From: an uncultured Acetatifactor sp. | Lineage (GTDB): Bacteria; Bacillota; Clostridia; Lachnospirales; Lachnospiraceae | Length of the DNA: 56,852 nucleotides | Direction: 5' to 3' | Assembly (NCBI GenBank): GCA_934426825.1 | Contig: CAKRYI010000017.1 | Location: 1-56,852 of the forward strand | Shown here: positions 9,448 to 17,923 of the stretch, in pieces | How the letters are laid out: each line of letters opens with the position of its first letter | How positions within the stretch are numbered: the first letter of the stretch is position 1 | Notes under the pieces: generated by a model | Database searches by the model: none | What the model was told of the DNA's origin: nothing | What the model saw: the letters and a program-made list of their open reading frames with translations, nothing else | Position numbers and translations under genes: made by a program

Positions 9448-10057
9448 AAATCATCCCCCATTCAATCATCTTCTTTGCGGTGGCACCGGTTATGACAGAA
9501 GACACCTCCGATAATTGTTCTTTTGTGAAGCGCTTCTTCCGCACATATCCTACCAACGTATCTATTGTCTCTTTCATCGGCAATTCTGTGTACATTTCAG
9601 CCTGACCGATACTGTCCAACAGCTGTAAAAGTTCTGCATTGGAATTGGAAACCTCAATCGGTGCCTTTCTAATCCTGACTCTTTGCATGCCGATTGTAAT
9701 GATTCGCCCATTGGTAGCTTCACGGTTAGTAACAATCTCTATCACAGCGGGTACCTGCGTCGTTAACCCTAATTGATTGGCAAACGATATGCCTGTAACA
9801 TACCCGTAAGTCTCGGATTTACTTTGCACATATTTGCGCATAATAACAGCGGACGGGTCAAGATAACTTTTTCCAAGCACTCCGCCCTGCTTTGGTATAT
9901 AATAGATTCCATTGTCATATCTTTCCAAAAAACCGCTTGCGACAAGTCTTTTTACCGACTGGCGTACCGCATTTTCAGACAGTCCTTCCACCGCTAAATC
10001 ATTCAAAAAAATAGGCTCATTGTATCCGTAATTTTCTATTAAATAGTCTTTCAGCAT
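9431..10057 (-). CDS. abiEi: AbiEi-family antitoxin, DUF6088-type transcriptional regulator
   Basis: A 208-residue protein with an N-terminal winged helix (DLAVEGLSENAVRQSVKRL, then a wing YDNGIYYIP) and a C-terminal domain typical of AbiEi/DUF6088 antitoxins (YGYVTGISFANQLGL, VPAVIEIVTNR, IRKAPIEV). It should neutralise the downstream toxin indirectly and repress its own operon. GGAGGT precedes the ATG. A consensus TTGACA lies at 10100-10105 on the minus strand but has no convincing -10 at normal spacing. TATGGTACG, directly upstream of the ribosome site, recurs beyond the toxin gene and could be part of an operator. Confidence 0.85.
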   Translation of the reverse strand: MLKDYLIENYGYNEPIFLNDLAVEGLSENAVRQSVKRLVASGFLERYDNGIYYIPKQGGVLGKSYLDPSAVIMRKYVQSKSETYGYVTGISFANQLGLTTQVPAVIEIVTNREATNGRIITIGMQRVRIRKAPIEVSNSNAELLQLLDSIGQAEMYTELPMKETIDTLVGYVRKKRFTKEQLSEVSSVITGATAKKMIEWGMIYEFAL

Positions 10058-10206
10058 ACTCTCACCTCCAAGAAAAACGTACCATATTTATATTTATTTT
10101 GTCAATATTTATGTCATCAATTCTATTATAATATCCAAAATTATAATTGCCATTCCACAAACCCATTACCCTTTCTCAATCTTTGTCTCAACTTTCACAA
10201 CACAAT

Positions 10207-10240
10207 ACCCCCGGACAAGGCACTTGCCTCATCCGGGGGT
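10207..10240. terminator. Hairpin after the HtrA gene
   Basis: ACCCCCGGA...TCCGGGGGT is a 9-base GC-rich stem extended inward by a second stem (AAGGC/TGCCT). It lies 37 bases past the htrA stop. The T content on the minus strand after it is poor (TATTGTGTTG), so it is a strong hairpin but a weaker classical terminator. Confidence 0.55.
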
Positions 10241-10276
10241 GTTATCATTTCCCTTTATACAGTTTTTCAAAACAGC

Positions 10277-11683
10277 TTACTGATTACTTGTCGGCCTGCT
10301 TCCTAACGTGATGTCGTAGTCATGCTGTACATATTCGCCGTTTTCCGGTCTCATAACCGTAATCTTGGCTGTGGTTCCTGCGGCGTAGTACTGTAAAACA
10401 TTCTGCAAATCGGAGTAGGAAGATATTTTCTCGCCGTCAAACTTGGTAATAATATCGCCCTTTACGATTCCGGCTGCTTCCGCTGCAGAGCCCTCTTCCA
10501 CAGATACTACATAAATACCGGTGGGCATATTGTACATCTGAGAAATCTGGCTGGTAACTTCCTGAAGGGAAATTCCGATATAACCGCTCTGTCCGTCAGC
10601 TACTTTTTCTCTGGTCTGTCTCTCCATCAAATCTGCAATGATAGGGCTTGCGGAGCTGATAGGAATGGCATATCCCATGCCTTCAATGGTGGAACCGCCA
10701 ATCTTGTTGGAGTTGATACCCACTACCTCACCGTTGATATTTAACAGCGCACCGCCGGAGTTACCGGGGTTAATAGCTGCATTGGTCTGGATAAAGGTTC
10801 CTGTGGAGCCGTCCTCCAATGTAATCTCACGATTCAGGGCGCTTACAATACCATTGGTAACGGACTGTCCGTATCCCAACGCATTACCGATAGCAATAAC
10901 CGGCTCGCCCAGCTTCAAATCATCGCTGTTGCCAAGGGTTGCTACGGAAATGGCATTCTTGGTATCGCTGCTTAAAGAGCTTAACGGAACGGCAAGCACT
11001 GCCAAATCCATATCGGAGTCCATACCCTTAATCTTGGCTTCCGCCTCGCTGCCGTCAATAAATGTTACCTGTAAGGTTGTCGCATCTGCCACTACATGGT
11101 GGTTGGTGACAATCAAGAGCTCGGAATCGGTCTCTGATACGATAATACCGGAGCCGCTGGCTGCCTGTTCCTGTGTGTAAGTCTGTCCAAAGAAATTGCC
11201 TGTCTCAGTGTAGTTGTTCACGATGGAAACCATTGCGGGCATTACTTCCTCGACCACATTGGAAATATCGGATTCCACTACCGTAACATTGTTGGTGTTC
11301 GTCAGCTTGATGTCCGACTGTCCGTTGTCCGCCACTGTTGTAGAATTTGCTTCCGCTACCGCCTGACTGCTGTCCGGCTGTTTGCTAATTCCAACGCCCT
11401 GCTGCACTCCGTAAAAGCCGAGCCCGGCAAAGAGTCCAAAGAGCAGACCCAGACTCACACTCAGCAGTGCCTTTTTGAAAAATCCACCGGACTTATTCTT
11501 TTTCGGTTTACCCGCCGGCTGGTTCCGGGCGGCTGCCTGCCATGCAGTATCTGTGCTGCCGGTCTGGTAGGTTCCATAGTTATTTGTGTTTGTTGTATTT
11601 GCGGTGCTTGTTGTGTTTCCGCTAAAGACGCCGGATGTATTTTCGCCGGTGCCTGAACCGGAATAGATTTCATTTTCGTACAT
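10277..11683 (-). CDS. htrA: HtrA/DegP-like S1C serine protease with PDZ domain
   Basis: A 468-residue membrane-anchored surface protease for quality control of exported proteins. The N-terminus is a 65-residue Thr/Asn/Gly-rich cytoplasmic tail, then one membrane segment (about 70-92). The trypsin-like domain (about 140-345) carries His196 (TNHHVV), Asp226 (DSDMDLAVL) and Ser309 (NPGNSGG). One PDZ domain follows (about 370-455, GYIGISLQEV, IVKGDIITKFDG). The ATG at 11683 is chosen because AGAGG sits 8 bases upstream; two earlier in-frame ATGs are worse. TATACT on the minus strand (11716-11721) could be a -10 box. The gene lies downstream of the GT2 gene of the wall-polymer cluster, consistent with folding control of surface proteins. 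Confidence 0.92.
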   Translation of the reverse strand: MYENEIYSGSGTGENTSGVFSGNTTSTANTTNTNNYGTYQTGSTDTAWQAAARNQPAGKPKKNKSGGFFKKALLSVSLGLLFGLFAGLGFYGVQQGVGISKQPDSSQAVAEANSTTVADNGQSDIKLTNTNNVTVVESDISNVVEEVMPAMVSIVNNYTETGNFFGQTYTQEQAASGSGIIVSETDSELLIVTNHHVVADATTLQVTFIDGSEAEAKIKGMDSDMDLAVLAVPLSSLSSDTKNAISVATLGNSDDLKLGEPVIAIGNALGYGQSVTNGIVSALNREITLEDGSTGTFIQTNAAINPGNSGGALLNINGEVVGINSNKIGGSTIEGMGYAIPISSASPIIADLMERQTREKVADGQSGYIGISLQEVTSQISQMYNMPTGIYVVSVEEGSAAEAAGIVKGDIITKFDGEKISSYSDLQNVLQYYAAGTTAKITVMRPENGEYVQHDYDITLGSRPTSNQ

Positions 11684-11770
11684 ATCCATTACCTCTCTTC
11701 CAACTTTATGCACTCAGTATACCTGTGAATTGTGTCCGAAATGTGATGAATATATTAAACACTTGTGAAA

Positions 11771-12691
11771 TCATTTCCAGTATTCCCGGTTGGAAGTAAG
11801 CCGTAAAATCCAGCTTTTCGGCAGTTTTTTGTAATGCTTTCCGAGAAAATATCCTGCATATTTAAAAGCACATTGTACATAAAAATGCGGCAGGCGGTAC
11901 CATTTTTTTTGCTGCTTAAAATAAGCTGCCGCCGCCTTCACCATTTTACCGCCCTCGGATTCGGAGGGAACATCCGCAAAAACTTCCGGGTGCTCCGCCT
12001 GCGAAACGCCCAAATCAAAATTGCGGTGAAGCTGCTGCATATTGGTGTAATCGTGGGAATGGTACACCCTCGCCTGTGCCTCATAGACAATCTTATAGCC
12101 GTTTCGGATAACCCGCGACGCATAAATCATATCCTCATTAAAAATAGCTCTCTGCACAAATCCCCCCAGAGAATCATAAATCTCCCGGCGGTATGCCGCA
12201 CAGACATTGGAGCAGAAAAAGGTCTTAATGCCCAGTTTCGGCAAATCCTCTGCGGATTTCACTCTCCGCTTATCGGGATAGTTGAACTGTCTGGAAAAAC
12301 GCTCCTCCACGCCGCTGTGCTTTTTCGGAAGCTGCCTTGCGTAAGCGGCTGCAATGTCTCCCTGCAAATTGCAGGTCAGGCGCTGTAAAAGATATTTATC
12401 GGCGGGGACCGCATCCTGTGTCATCATCACAAAAACATCCGCATGGGACAATTCCACACCGCGCCGTCTTGTGCCGCCGTGGTCAAATTCCTGTTTGGTG
12501 AGATGGAACACCTTCACATTGGGGTACTTTGCCCCCATATCCACTCCCTTTGTCAGCGCATCAAAATAGGATTTTTCCGTATTCATAAGCAGTATGTTCT
12601 GCACCGGAACACTCTGGTTTTCCAACGCGTCCAGCAGTGCGAACAGTTCTTTCCCCGGATGATATACCGGAATAATCACATCTATGGTCAT
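11771..12691 (-). CDS. GT2 glycosyltransferase (rhamnosyltransferase-like)
   Basis: A 306-residue single-domain GT-A enzyme. IDVIIPVYHPGKEL at the N-terminus is the nucleotide-binding strand, and TQDAVPAD (about residue 95) is in the place of the DxD motif. FNEDMIYASRVI with a downstream H-x-H (YHSHDY) matches the catalytic-base region of rhamnosyltransferase-type GT2 proteins. There is no membrane segment, so it acts on lipid-linked intermediates at the inner face. The donor sugar is not provable; dTDP-rhamnose is a reasonable guess given rfbA/B/C nearby. A terminator after the LCP gene lies only about 25 bases ahead of the start, so expression may be by read-through. Confidence 0.85.
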   Translation of the reverse strand: MTIDVIIPVYHPGKELFALLDALENQSVPVQNILLMNTEKSYFDALTKGVDMGAKYPNVKVFHLTKQEFDHGGTRRRGVELSHADVFVMMTQDAVPADKYLLQRLTCNLQGDIAAAYARQLPKKHSGVEERFSRQFNYPDKRRVKSAEDLPKLGIKTFFCSNVCAAYRREIYDSLGGFVQRAIFNEDMIYASRVIRNGYKIVYEAQARVYHSHDYTNMQQLHRNFDLGVSQAEHPEVFADVPSESEGGKMVKAAAAYFKQQKKWYRLPHFYVQCAFKYAGYFLGKHYKKLPKSWILRLTSNREYWK

Positions 12692-12713
12692 TTGTTCGCT
12701 CTCCGTCCATTTT

Positions 12714-12744
12714 TCAAAAAGAAAGGGAGCCTTGACAGCTCCCT
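12714..12744 (-). terminator. Terminator after the LCP gene
   Basis: On the minus strand GGGAGC-TGTCAAG-GCTCCC is followed by TTTCTTTTT. It begins a few bases past the LCP stop and ends about 25 bases before the GT2 start at 12691. Confidence 0.7.
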
Positions 12745-12751
12745 CCCAGCC

Positions 12752-13909
12752 TTAATTTTTATTGATATACGGTGTGGTATCCGCTTTGATTCTCTGTCCG
12801 TACTCTCTTACACTGTCTGTTACCGTATAGGACTGGTCATCAAACAGGAATTGGTGGAGCCATACAACATTGGACTCCAAATCCATGGGAATAACACTGC
12901 TTCCCTTGGCACCGATATTTGCTGTAGTTCTCATGGTCTCCTCCGGGAAACCTCCCTCGTCCACAATCTGGTATTTCGCGATATTTCCAATCAAATCCAA
13001 AATATCCTTGGAATCCAGGCTGGTGTAAATATCGTCAACTACATTGTTAAAGACTTTTGTAAGGGTAGCCAAGTCTGCTTTCTTTGCCTGCGCTTCAATC
13101 GCCTTGAGCACCTCTCTCTGGCGTGCGGCACGCTTAAAGTCATCACCCTTGGTATAACGGATACGGCAGTATGCCGAAGCCTGCAATCCGTTAAGAAGCT
13201 GATATCCTTCCTGTGTTACCGGTGTGTAATCGCATTTCAGCGCTTCCGCAATATTTATCTGATAGTTGTTGATATGCTTAAGTTCCTCGGAATCCACATC
13301 AATGTAAACGCCACCGAGTCCGTCAATGACCTCGCCGAGTCCTCTGTAGCCGACTGTCACAAAGTTCTTTATATCCATATCCAGGTTCATGTTCAGCATT
13401 TTTACTGCCTGCTCGGCTCCACCATAAGCGTATGCGTGGTTACATTTGATATACTCGTCAGTACCGATATTCAAATAGGTATCGCGGTACACACTCACCA
13501 GTTTAATATCGCCGGTATCCATGTTAATGCTGGCAATCATAATACTGTCGCTTCGGCTGCCCTTGTACAAATCCTTGTCTGTCTGGGCATCCACACCAAA
13601 CAGGGCAATATTCATATACCCCTTCATAGTTTCATTTTCCACTACTGTTTCCTGAATCTCCAGTCCATCCTGATCCTGCGGCCAATTTTCCGGTGACTTT
13701 GGTCCCTCGCTGTTGGTCTTGGTCATTACCAGATACAAAACAGCTATCATGGCAAAAATTACGATAATCTCAATGGCAAAAATAATCATCTTGCGTCTCT
13801 TCCTTGCCTGCCGCTGCTTTGCACTCATCTTCCTGCCGTGATTTGCCCCACCGCCTGCGGGTCTGCGCTCTGCCCCGCCTGTACGTCTCTGATTAGAATA
13901 CTCAGTCAT
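12752..13909 (-). CDS. LytR-CpsA-Psr (LCP) family wall-polymer ligase
   Basis: A 385-residue type II membrane protein. A basic, Gly-rich cytoplasmic stretch (1-40) leads into one membrane helix (41-61), then the extracellular LCP domain. Conserved charged residues bind the polyprenyl pyrophosphate: SRSDSIMIASI, KLVSVYRDTY, YRGLGEVIDGLGG, RIRYTKGDDFKRAARQREVL. LCP enzymes transfer lipid-linked polymers to peptidoglycan, so this is the likely last step of the locus. The ATG at 13909 is chosen because AAGGAG lies 8-9 bases upstream; an ATG at 13936 has no site. It directly follows the sugar transferase gene. Confidence 0.92.
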   Translation of the reverse strand: MTEYSNQRRTGGAERRPAGGGANHGRKMSAKQRQARKRRKMIIFAIEIIVIFAMIAVLYLVMTKTNSEGPKSPENWPQDQDGLEIQETVVENETMKGYMNIALFGVDAQTDKDLYKGSRSDSIMIASINMDTGDIKLVSVYRDTYLNIGTDEYIKCNHAYAYGGAEQAVKMLNMNLDMDIKNFVTVGYRGLGEVIDGLGGVYIDVDSEELKHINNYQINIAEALKCDYTPVTQEGYQLLNGLQASAYCRIRYTKGDDFKRAARQREVLKAIEAQAKKADLATLTKVFNNVVDDIYTSLDSKDILDLIGNIAKYQIVDEGGFPEETMRTTANIGAKGSSVIPMDLESNVVWLHQFLFDDQSYTVTDSVREYGQRIKADTTPYINKN

Positions 13910-13935
13910 TGTTGTAATCTCCTTGCATTTTTTCA

Positions 13936-15342
13936 TTAATATGCGTTTTTATTAATAAAACCGGTAAAAAATGTCATCAGAATGATTTTGATGTCAAATC
14001 CCAAGGTCCAGTTTTCAATATAATAAATATCATACTCAATTCGTTTGCGAATAGAAGTATCGCCCCGCAGTCCGTTGACCTGCGCCCAGCCGGTAAGTCC
14101 GGGTCTGACCTGATGTTTTACCATATAACGGGGGATTTCCTCCCGGAACTTCTCCACAAACAGAGGTCTCTCCGGTCTGGGGCCCACCAGACTCATGTCA
14201 CCCTTTAGGATATTGAAAAGCTGCGGCAGTTCGTCCAGACTGGTCTTTCGCAGAATCTTGCCGATAGCCGTCACTCTGGGGTCGTTTTTCACCGTCCATG
14301 CTTTCTTTTCCTCATTGGGGTTCTGCAGCTCCATGCTGCGGAATTTGTACATATAAAAAGGCTTATTGTGAAGCCCGACTCTTTCCTGCTTGAAAATAAT
14401 GGGGCCGGGACTGCTGCATTTCACCAAAATCGCAATAATCAACAAAAGCGGTGAGGTCAACAGAATGCCAAACAGCGAACCCGCAATGTCCATGCAGCGC
14501 TTTGCCACCATATTGCCTGTATTGGTTAGCGGCACATACCGGATATTGATAACCGGAAGTCCCATCAAATCCTCAGTGTAAGGTCTTGTGGGAATGAGTC
14601 TTGTGTAATCCGGAATGAACTTGGTGTGCACACCGGATTTCTCGCAGTCACCAACAATCTGCTCCAGCATATCGTAATCTTCCAAAGAAAGGGTAATGGC
14701 TATCTCATCCAGCTTGTTCTCCGGTAAAATAATTTCCAGATTGCCGATAGTTCCCAACACCTTAATACCTTTATAGACCGTTCCCGCCGGAATGTGCTCA
14801 TCCAAAATGCCGCACACCACATATCCCCACTGTGGATTGTCCAGAATCCGGTCGATATAGGCTTCCGCCGCTCTCGAATATCCCACCAGAAGAATGTGTT
14901 TCAGATTATATCCTCTGCTCCGCATGGTCTGTAATCCTTTGCGGAGAACAATACGACAGCAGGAGGTCAAAAAGATATTCAGCACATAGAAAATTGCCAT
15001 CACGGAACGGGAATAGTTAATTTCCTTGATTACCATGTACAAAATAATAATCAGTGCCGCAATGCCCACGGTGTTTGCCTGAATAATGCTGCTTATTTCA
15101 TGTCTGCGCCGTACCGTCCGCTTGGGAGAATACACATTGCACCGATGATACAGGTACATATAGCCGGGTACAATGAAAAGTAGGAGAATGAAATAGTCGT
15201 CAATCGGCAGCACGCCGTATCCGGGTCCATGCTCGAATATATAAAATTTGATATAGTACGAAAGGATAAAGGAACAACCGGTAATGATAGCGTCGATAAA
15301 CACCAGCAGCCTGTTGAACACCTTCTGATTATCTTTTATCAT
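13936..15342 (-). CDS. Polyprenyl-phosphate sugar-1-phosphate transferase (initiating)
   Basis: A 468-residue WbaP/WcaJ-type enzyme that moves a hexose-1-phosphate from a nucleotide sugar onto undecaprenyl phosphate. The N-terminal half has four to five membrane segments and a CoA-binding-like Rossmann region (KHILLVGYSRAAEAYIDRIL). The C-terminal catalytic domain starts at AKRCMDIAGSLFGILLTSP (re-entrant helix) and holds FKQERVGLHNKPFYMYKFRSM, TSLDELPQL, SLVGPRPERP and RPGLTGWAQVNG, all signatures of the family. The start at 15342 (MIKDNQK) removes a charged 23-residue extension but has only a weak GGGTG site. It is co-directional with GT2 genes upstream and LCP downstream, which fits assembly, initiation and attachment of one polymer. 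Confidence 0.93.
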   Translation of the reverse strand: MIKDNQKVFNRLLVFIDAIITGCSFILSYYIKFYIFEHGPGYGVLPIDDYFILLLFIVPGYMYLYHRCNVYSPKRTVRRRHEISSIIQANTVGIAALIIILYMVIKEINYSRSVMAIFYVLNIFLTSCCRIVLRKGLQTMRSRGYNLKHILLVGYSRAAEAYIDRILDNPQWGYVVCGILDEHIPAGTVYKGIKVLGTIGNLEIILPENKLDEIAITLSLEDYDMLEQIVGDCEKSGVHTKFIPDYTRLIPTRPYTEDLMGLPVINIRYVPLTNTGNMVAKRCMDIAGSLFGILLTSPLLLIIAILVKCSSPGPIIFKQERVGLHNKPFYMYKFRSMELQNPNEEKKAWTVKNDPRVTAIGKILRKTSLDELPQLFNILKGDMSLVGPRPERPLFVEKFREEIPRYMVKHQVRPGLTGWAQVNGLRGDTSIRKRIEYDIYYIENWTLGFDIKIILMTFFTGFINKNAY

Positions 15343-15435
15343 AAGCCACACCCAATGTAACTTCGTTTCTGAAACTAAACATATTTTATAATAACCGCCC
15401 CGAAAGGGCAACTTAAGAATTTATGAAGCTAATTC

Positions 15436-16458
15436 TTAAGATTTCATAATAATTCGGAAGATATTAGCATATAACTGTATCTGAATTGCCACATAACTAC
15501 CAAAGTGTTTCCACTGAAATTTCACTTTTGCATCTCTGCCCGGCTCAGAAAAGCACTTTTTAAATCCCATTCCAAGTCCCTGCAAATACAATCCGCCCAT
15601 TCTTTTTTTGCAGAAAAACAGAAATTTAATGAAAAATCCCGGTATCAGAAAGGGCAGATTCAAAATCCACTGGAAAAGCGGCATATTTTTCCCGATAACA
15701 TACACACTGTTTGCCGCCGCCAGCTTTGTTTTCCACGGATTATAGCGTGAACCGGAGGACGCACTGCCAAAATGAACCACCTCCGCATCAGGTGTATACC
15801 GGTTCTCGTACCCATATATTTTCGCGCGGTAACCAATGTCCAAATCCTCCAGATAAGCAAAATGCTGCTCATCAAACAGACCGATTTTGTCAAAAACAGA
15901 CTTTCTGTAGATAACGGCACCGCCACAGGCAGAAAAAACTGAAACCGGCTTATTGTAGTCCGCCGCCGGTCTGCCCTTGCCTCTCGAATATGCCCAGCCT
16001 AACGCACAGTATCTGTCCCCTGCATCATCCAGCAAATCTTCCCTGTCCCACATCAGCATTTTGGCGCTGACAGAGAAAATGCTTTCTTTTTTGCTGATGG
16101 TATGATACAGTCCTTTGACAAATCCCGTTTTCACTTTTGTATCGTTATTTAACAGAATGACAAATGGTGTTTCCGACGCCTGTATTCCCACATTGACCGC
16201 ATGGCAGAAACCGGTATTCTCCGAAAGAAAAATGCAGGTTTCGTTCTCCTGATTTTCTGTCCGCTCCTCCAAATAGGGAACGCTTCCGTCCGTTGAGCCG
16301 TTGTCCACTACAAGCACACGAAATGCAGGAGTTCCTGTCTCCTGCATTTTTAGTGTGTCCAGACACTCCGGAAGATATTTCATGCCGTTATAGTTTGGAA
16401 TAACTACCGTTATTTCTGCTTTATTGTTTGATTTTCCGGTATTTTCCGCATTGTTCAT
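15436..16458 (-). CDS. GT2 glycosyltransferase (WcaE/RfbF-like)
   Basis: A 340-residue GT-A enzyme. ITVVIPNYNGMKYLPECLD is the nucleotide-binding start, VLVVDNGSTDGS follows, and LLNNDTKV supplies the DxD-like NDT. The acceptor region has LFDEQHFAYLEDLDIGYRAKIYGY with the ED catalytic-base motif, as in rhamnosyl- and galactofuranosyl-type GT2. A hydrophobic patch near residues 260-285 (ILNLPFLIPGFFIKFLFFC) suggests membrane association. The ATG at 16458 has GGAAGG and AAGGAG nearby; an ATG at 16515 overlapping the upstream GT gene is possible. The donor is unknown. Confidence 0.85.
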   Translation of the reverse strand: MNNAENTGKSNNKAEITVVIPNYNGMKYLPECLDTLKMQETGTPAFRVLVVDNGSTDGSVPYLEERTENQENETCIFLSENTGFCHAVNVGIQASETPFVILLNNDTKVKTGFVKGLYHTISKKESIFSVSAKMLMWDREDLLDDAGDRYCALGWAYSRGKGRPAADYNKPVSVFSACGGAVIYRKSVFDKIGLFDEQHFAYLEDLDIGYRAKIYGYENRYTPDAEVVHFGSASSGSRYNPWKTKLAAANSVYVIGKNMPLFQWILNLPFLIPGFFIKFLFFCKKRMGGLYLQGLGMGFKKCFSEPGRDAKVKFQWKHFGSYVAIQIQLYANIFRIIMKS

Positions 16459-16502
16459 ATCCTTCCGCAGCTCTCCTTTTCGATTCTTCTTTTTATGCGG
16501 TG

Positions 16503-17843
16503 CTATCCTTTCCATTTCACGGACATTTCCGGAAAGTACAAAACCCGATAACCCGCTTCCCGGATTGCCCTGCCCAAAGCCACACTGATTTCCCTGCAAT
16601 CCATTCCATCCGGAAGTGTGGAGTAGTCAAAAATTGCCGTTCCCGGTATTTCCTTATAGGTAACGCCTGTTACTTTTTCAAAAACCGGAATACATTCCTC
16701 CCGCACGCGGATGCAGCGTATGTCCACCGCCTCCGCATCCTGCATCAGCACCGCCCTGTGCAGATAACCGCTGTAGCCTGCCGGTAACCCCTGATACAAA
16801 AGCGTTCCGTCCGACTTCATTCTGCCGCCCGCCGTTCTGCCTTTCACAAGAATTCTTCCTCCCACCGCTCCAAGGTCTGTGCGGTTGTGCAAGGGTCCCG
16901 CCGGATAGGATAACCGGTAAAATCCAAGGTGTTTCATGTGGACAGCTTCCGCCCCCCAGCCGTTTCTGTCGGCAAAATCCTGTACCGCCCTTCTTCCGGC
17001 CTCGTAGGCATATGTCTTGCTTTGGGGATTTTCCGCCGTGGACGCGGTATGGCATCTCCAGTGATACAGCACCTTCGGGACATGCACAATTTCTTCCTCT
17101 CTGTCCAAAAAGCGCTCCACTCCGCGCAGTATGAGGTCGTAATCCTGCGCTCCGTCATACTCCGGTCTGAGTTTCAACTCCTTCATGAGAGAACTTTCCA
17201 TCATAAGAAAATGGCAGATATAATTATTGCTTAAAAGTAAATCCAGATTAAAGTTTTCTTTCAAGTTCGGCTCATAAAAACGGGTGGCGGTTCCGTCGCA
17301 TTTATCCTCGTCCGAATAGAAAATACTTCCGCCCTCACCGGCTCTCGCCGCCATTTCGTACAGCGCATCCGGTGTCAGAATATCATCATGGTCCAACAGT
17401 GCAATATAGTCACCGGTAGCGTATTCCAGCCCCCGGTTCGTATTTTCCGCAATTCCGTTATTTCCCTCTATATCAATATAACGGATGCGGGTATCCGTGT
17501 AGGTCTGCACTACCTTCCGAACCGAGTCGTCCCCGGAAGCATCCGCCAGTATCAGCTCCCAGTCGGAATAGCTCTGTGCAAGCACCGAGTCCACCAGTTC
17601 CCGAAGATAGGGTTCCGCCGTGCGGTAAGTGGGAACCACAATACTGATGGTGCCGTGTCCGGCTTCGCCGTGCTGCCTGTCCAGTTCCTCCTGTGTGGGC
17701 GGAATATAGGCATAAGACTCCCCTTTTCCCGCTTCCATGCGTTCCCGAACTGCATACCATGTATTTTTCAGTCCGTTTCTCTTAAGGTAGTATAAGGTTT
17801 TTTTGATTGTTGCCCTGTTTATTCTGCCCATACGGTGAGCCAT
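16503..17843 (-). CDS. GT2 glycosyltransferase with partial second domain
   Basis: A 446-residue protein. Domain 1 (about 60-300) is GT-A, with ISIVVPTYRTAEPYL, ELILADASGDDS, ALLDHDDIL (DxD at DHDD) and YDGAQDYDLILR (QDYDL base motif). It is close in style to the first GT domain of the large protein at 30875-32959 (shared NNYICHF, YHWRCHT). The C-terminal 140 residues (LGAVGGRILV, DYSTLPDGMD) look like the rear part of a second GT2 domain lacking its nucleotide-binding front, so the protein may derive from a tandem GT by internal loss. The ATG at 17843 has AAAGGA upstream. A terminator-shaped hairpin ends 14 bases ahead of this start. Confidence 0.82.
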   Translation of the reverse strand: MAHRMGRINRATIKKTLYYLKRNGLKNTWYAVRERMEAGKGESYAYIPPTQEELDRQHGEAGHGTISIVVPTYRTAEPYLRELVDSVLAQSYSDWELILADASGDDSVRKVVQTYTDTRIRYIDIEGNNGIAENTNRGLEYATGDYIALLDHDDILTPDALYEMAARAGEGGSIFYSDEDKCDGTATRFYEPNLKENFNLDLLLSNNYICHFLMMESSLMKELKLRPEYDGAQDYDLILRGVERFLDREEEIVHVPKVLYHWRCHTASTAENPQSKTYAYEAGRRAVQDFADRNGWGAEAVHMKHLGFYRLSYPAGPLHNRTDLGAVGGRILVKGRTAGGRMKSDGTLLYQGLPAGYSGYLHRAVLMQDAEAVDIRCIRVREECIPVFEKVTGVTYKEIPGTAIFDYSTLPDGMDCREISVALGRAIREAGYRVLYFPEMSVKWKG

Positions 17844-17857
17844 AATTCCTTTCCCTG

Positions 17858-17891
17858 AAAACAGCAAATCGCCCCAAAAGGCGATTTGCTG
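17858..17891 (-). terminator. Terminator or attenuator between mutase and GT2 genes
   Basis: CAGCAAATCGCC/GGCGATTTGCTG is a perfect 12-base stem with a 6-base loop, followed on the minus strand by GTTTTC. It starts about 30 bases after the mutase stop and ends 14 bases before the GT2 ATG, leaving no room for a promoter between. Confidence 0.75.
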
Positions 17892-17923
17892 CAATCATTT
17901 CTATTCACTTACTGCTTTTCATC

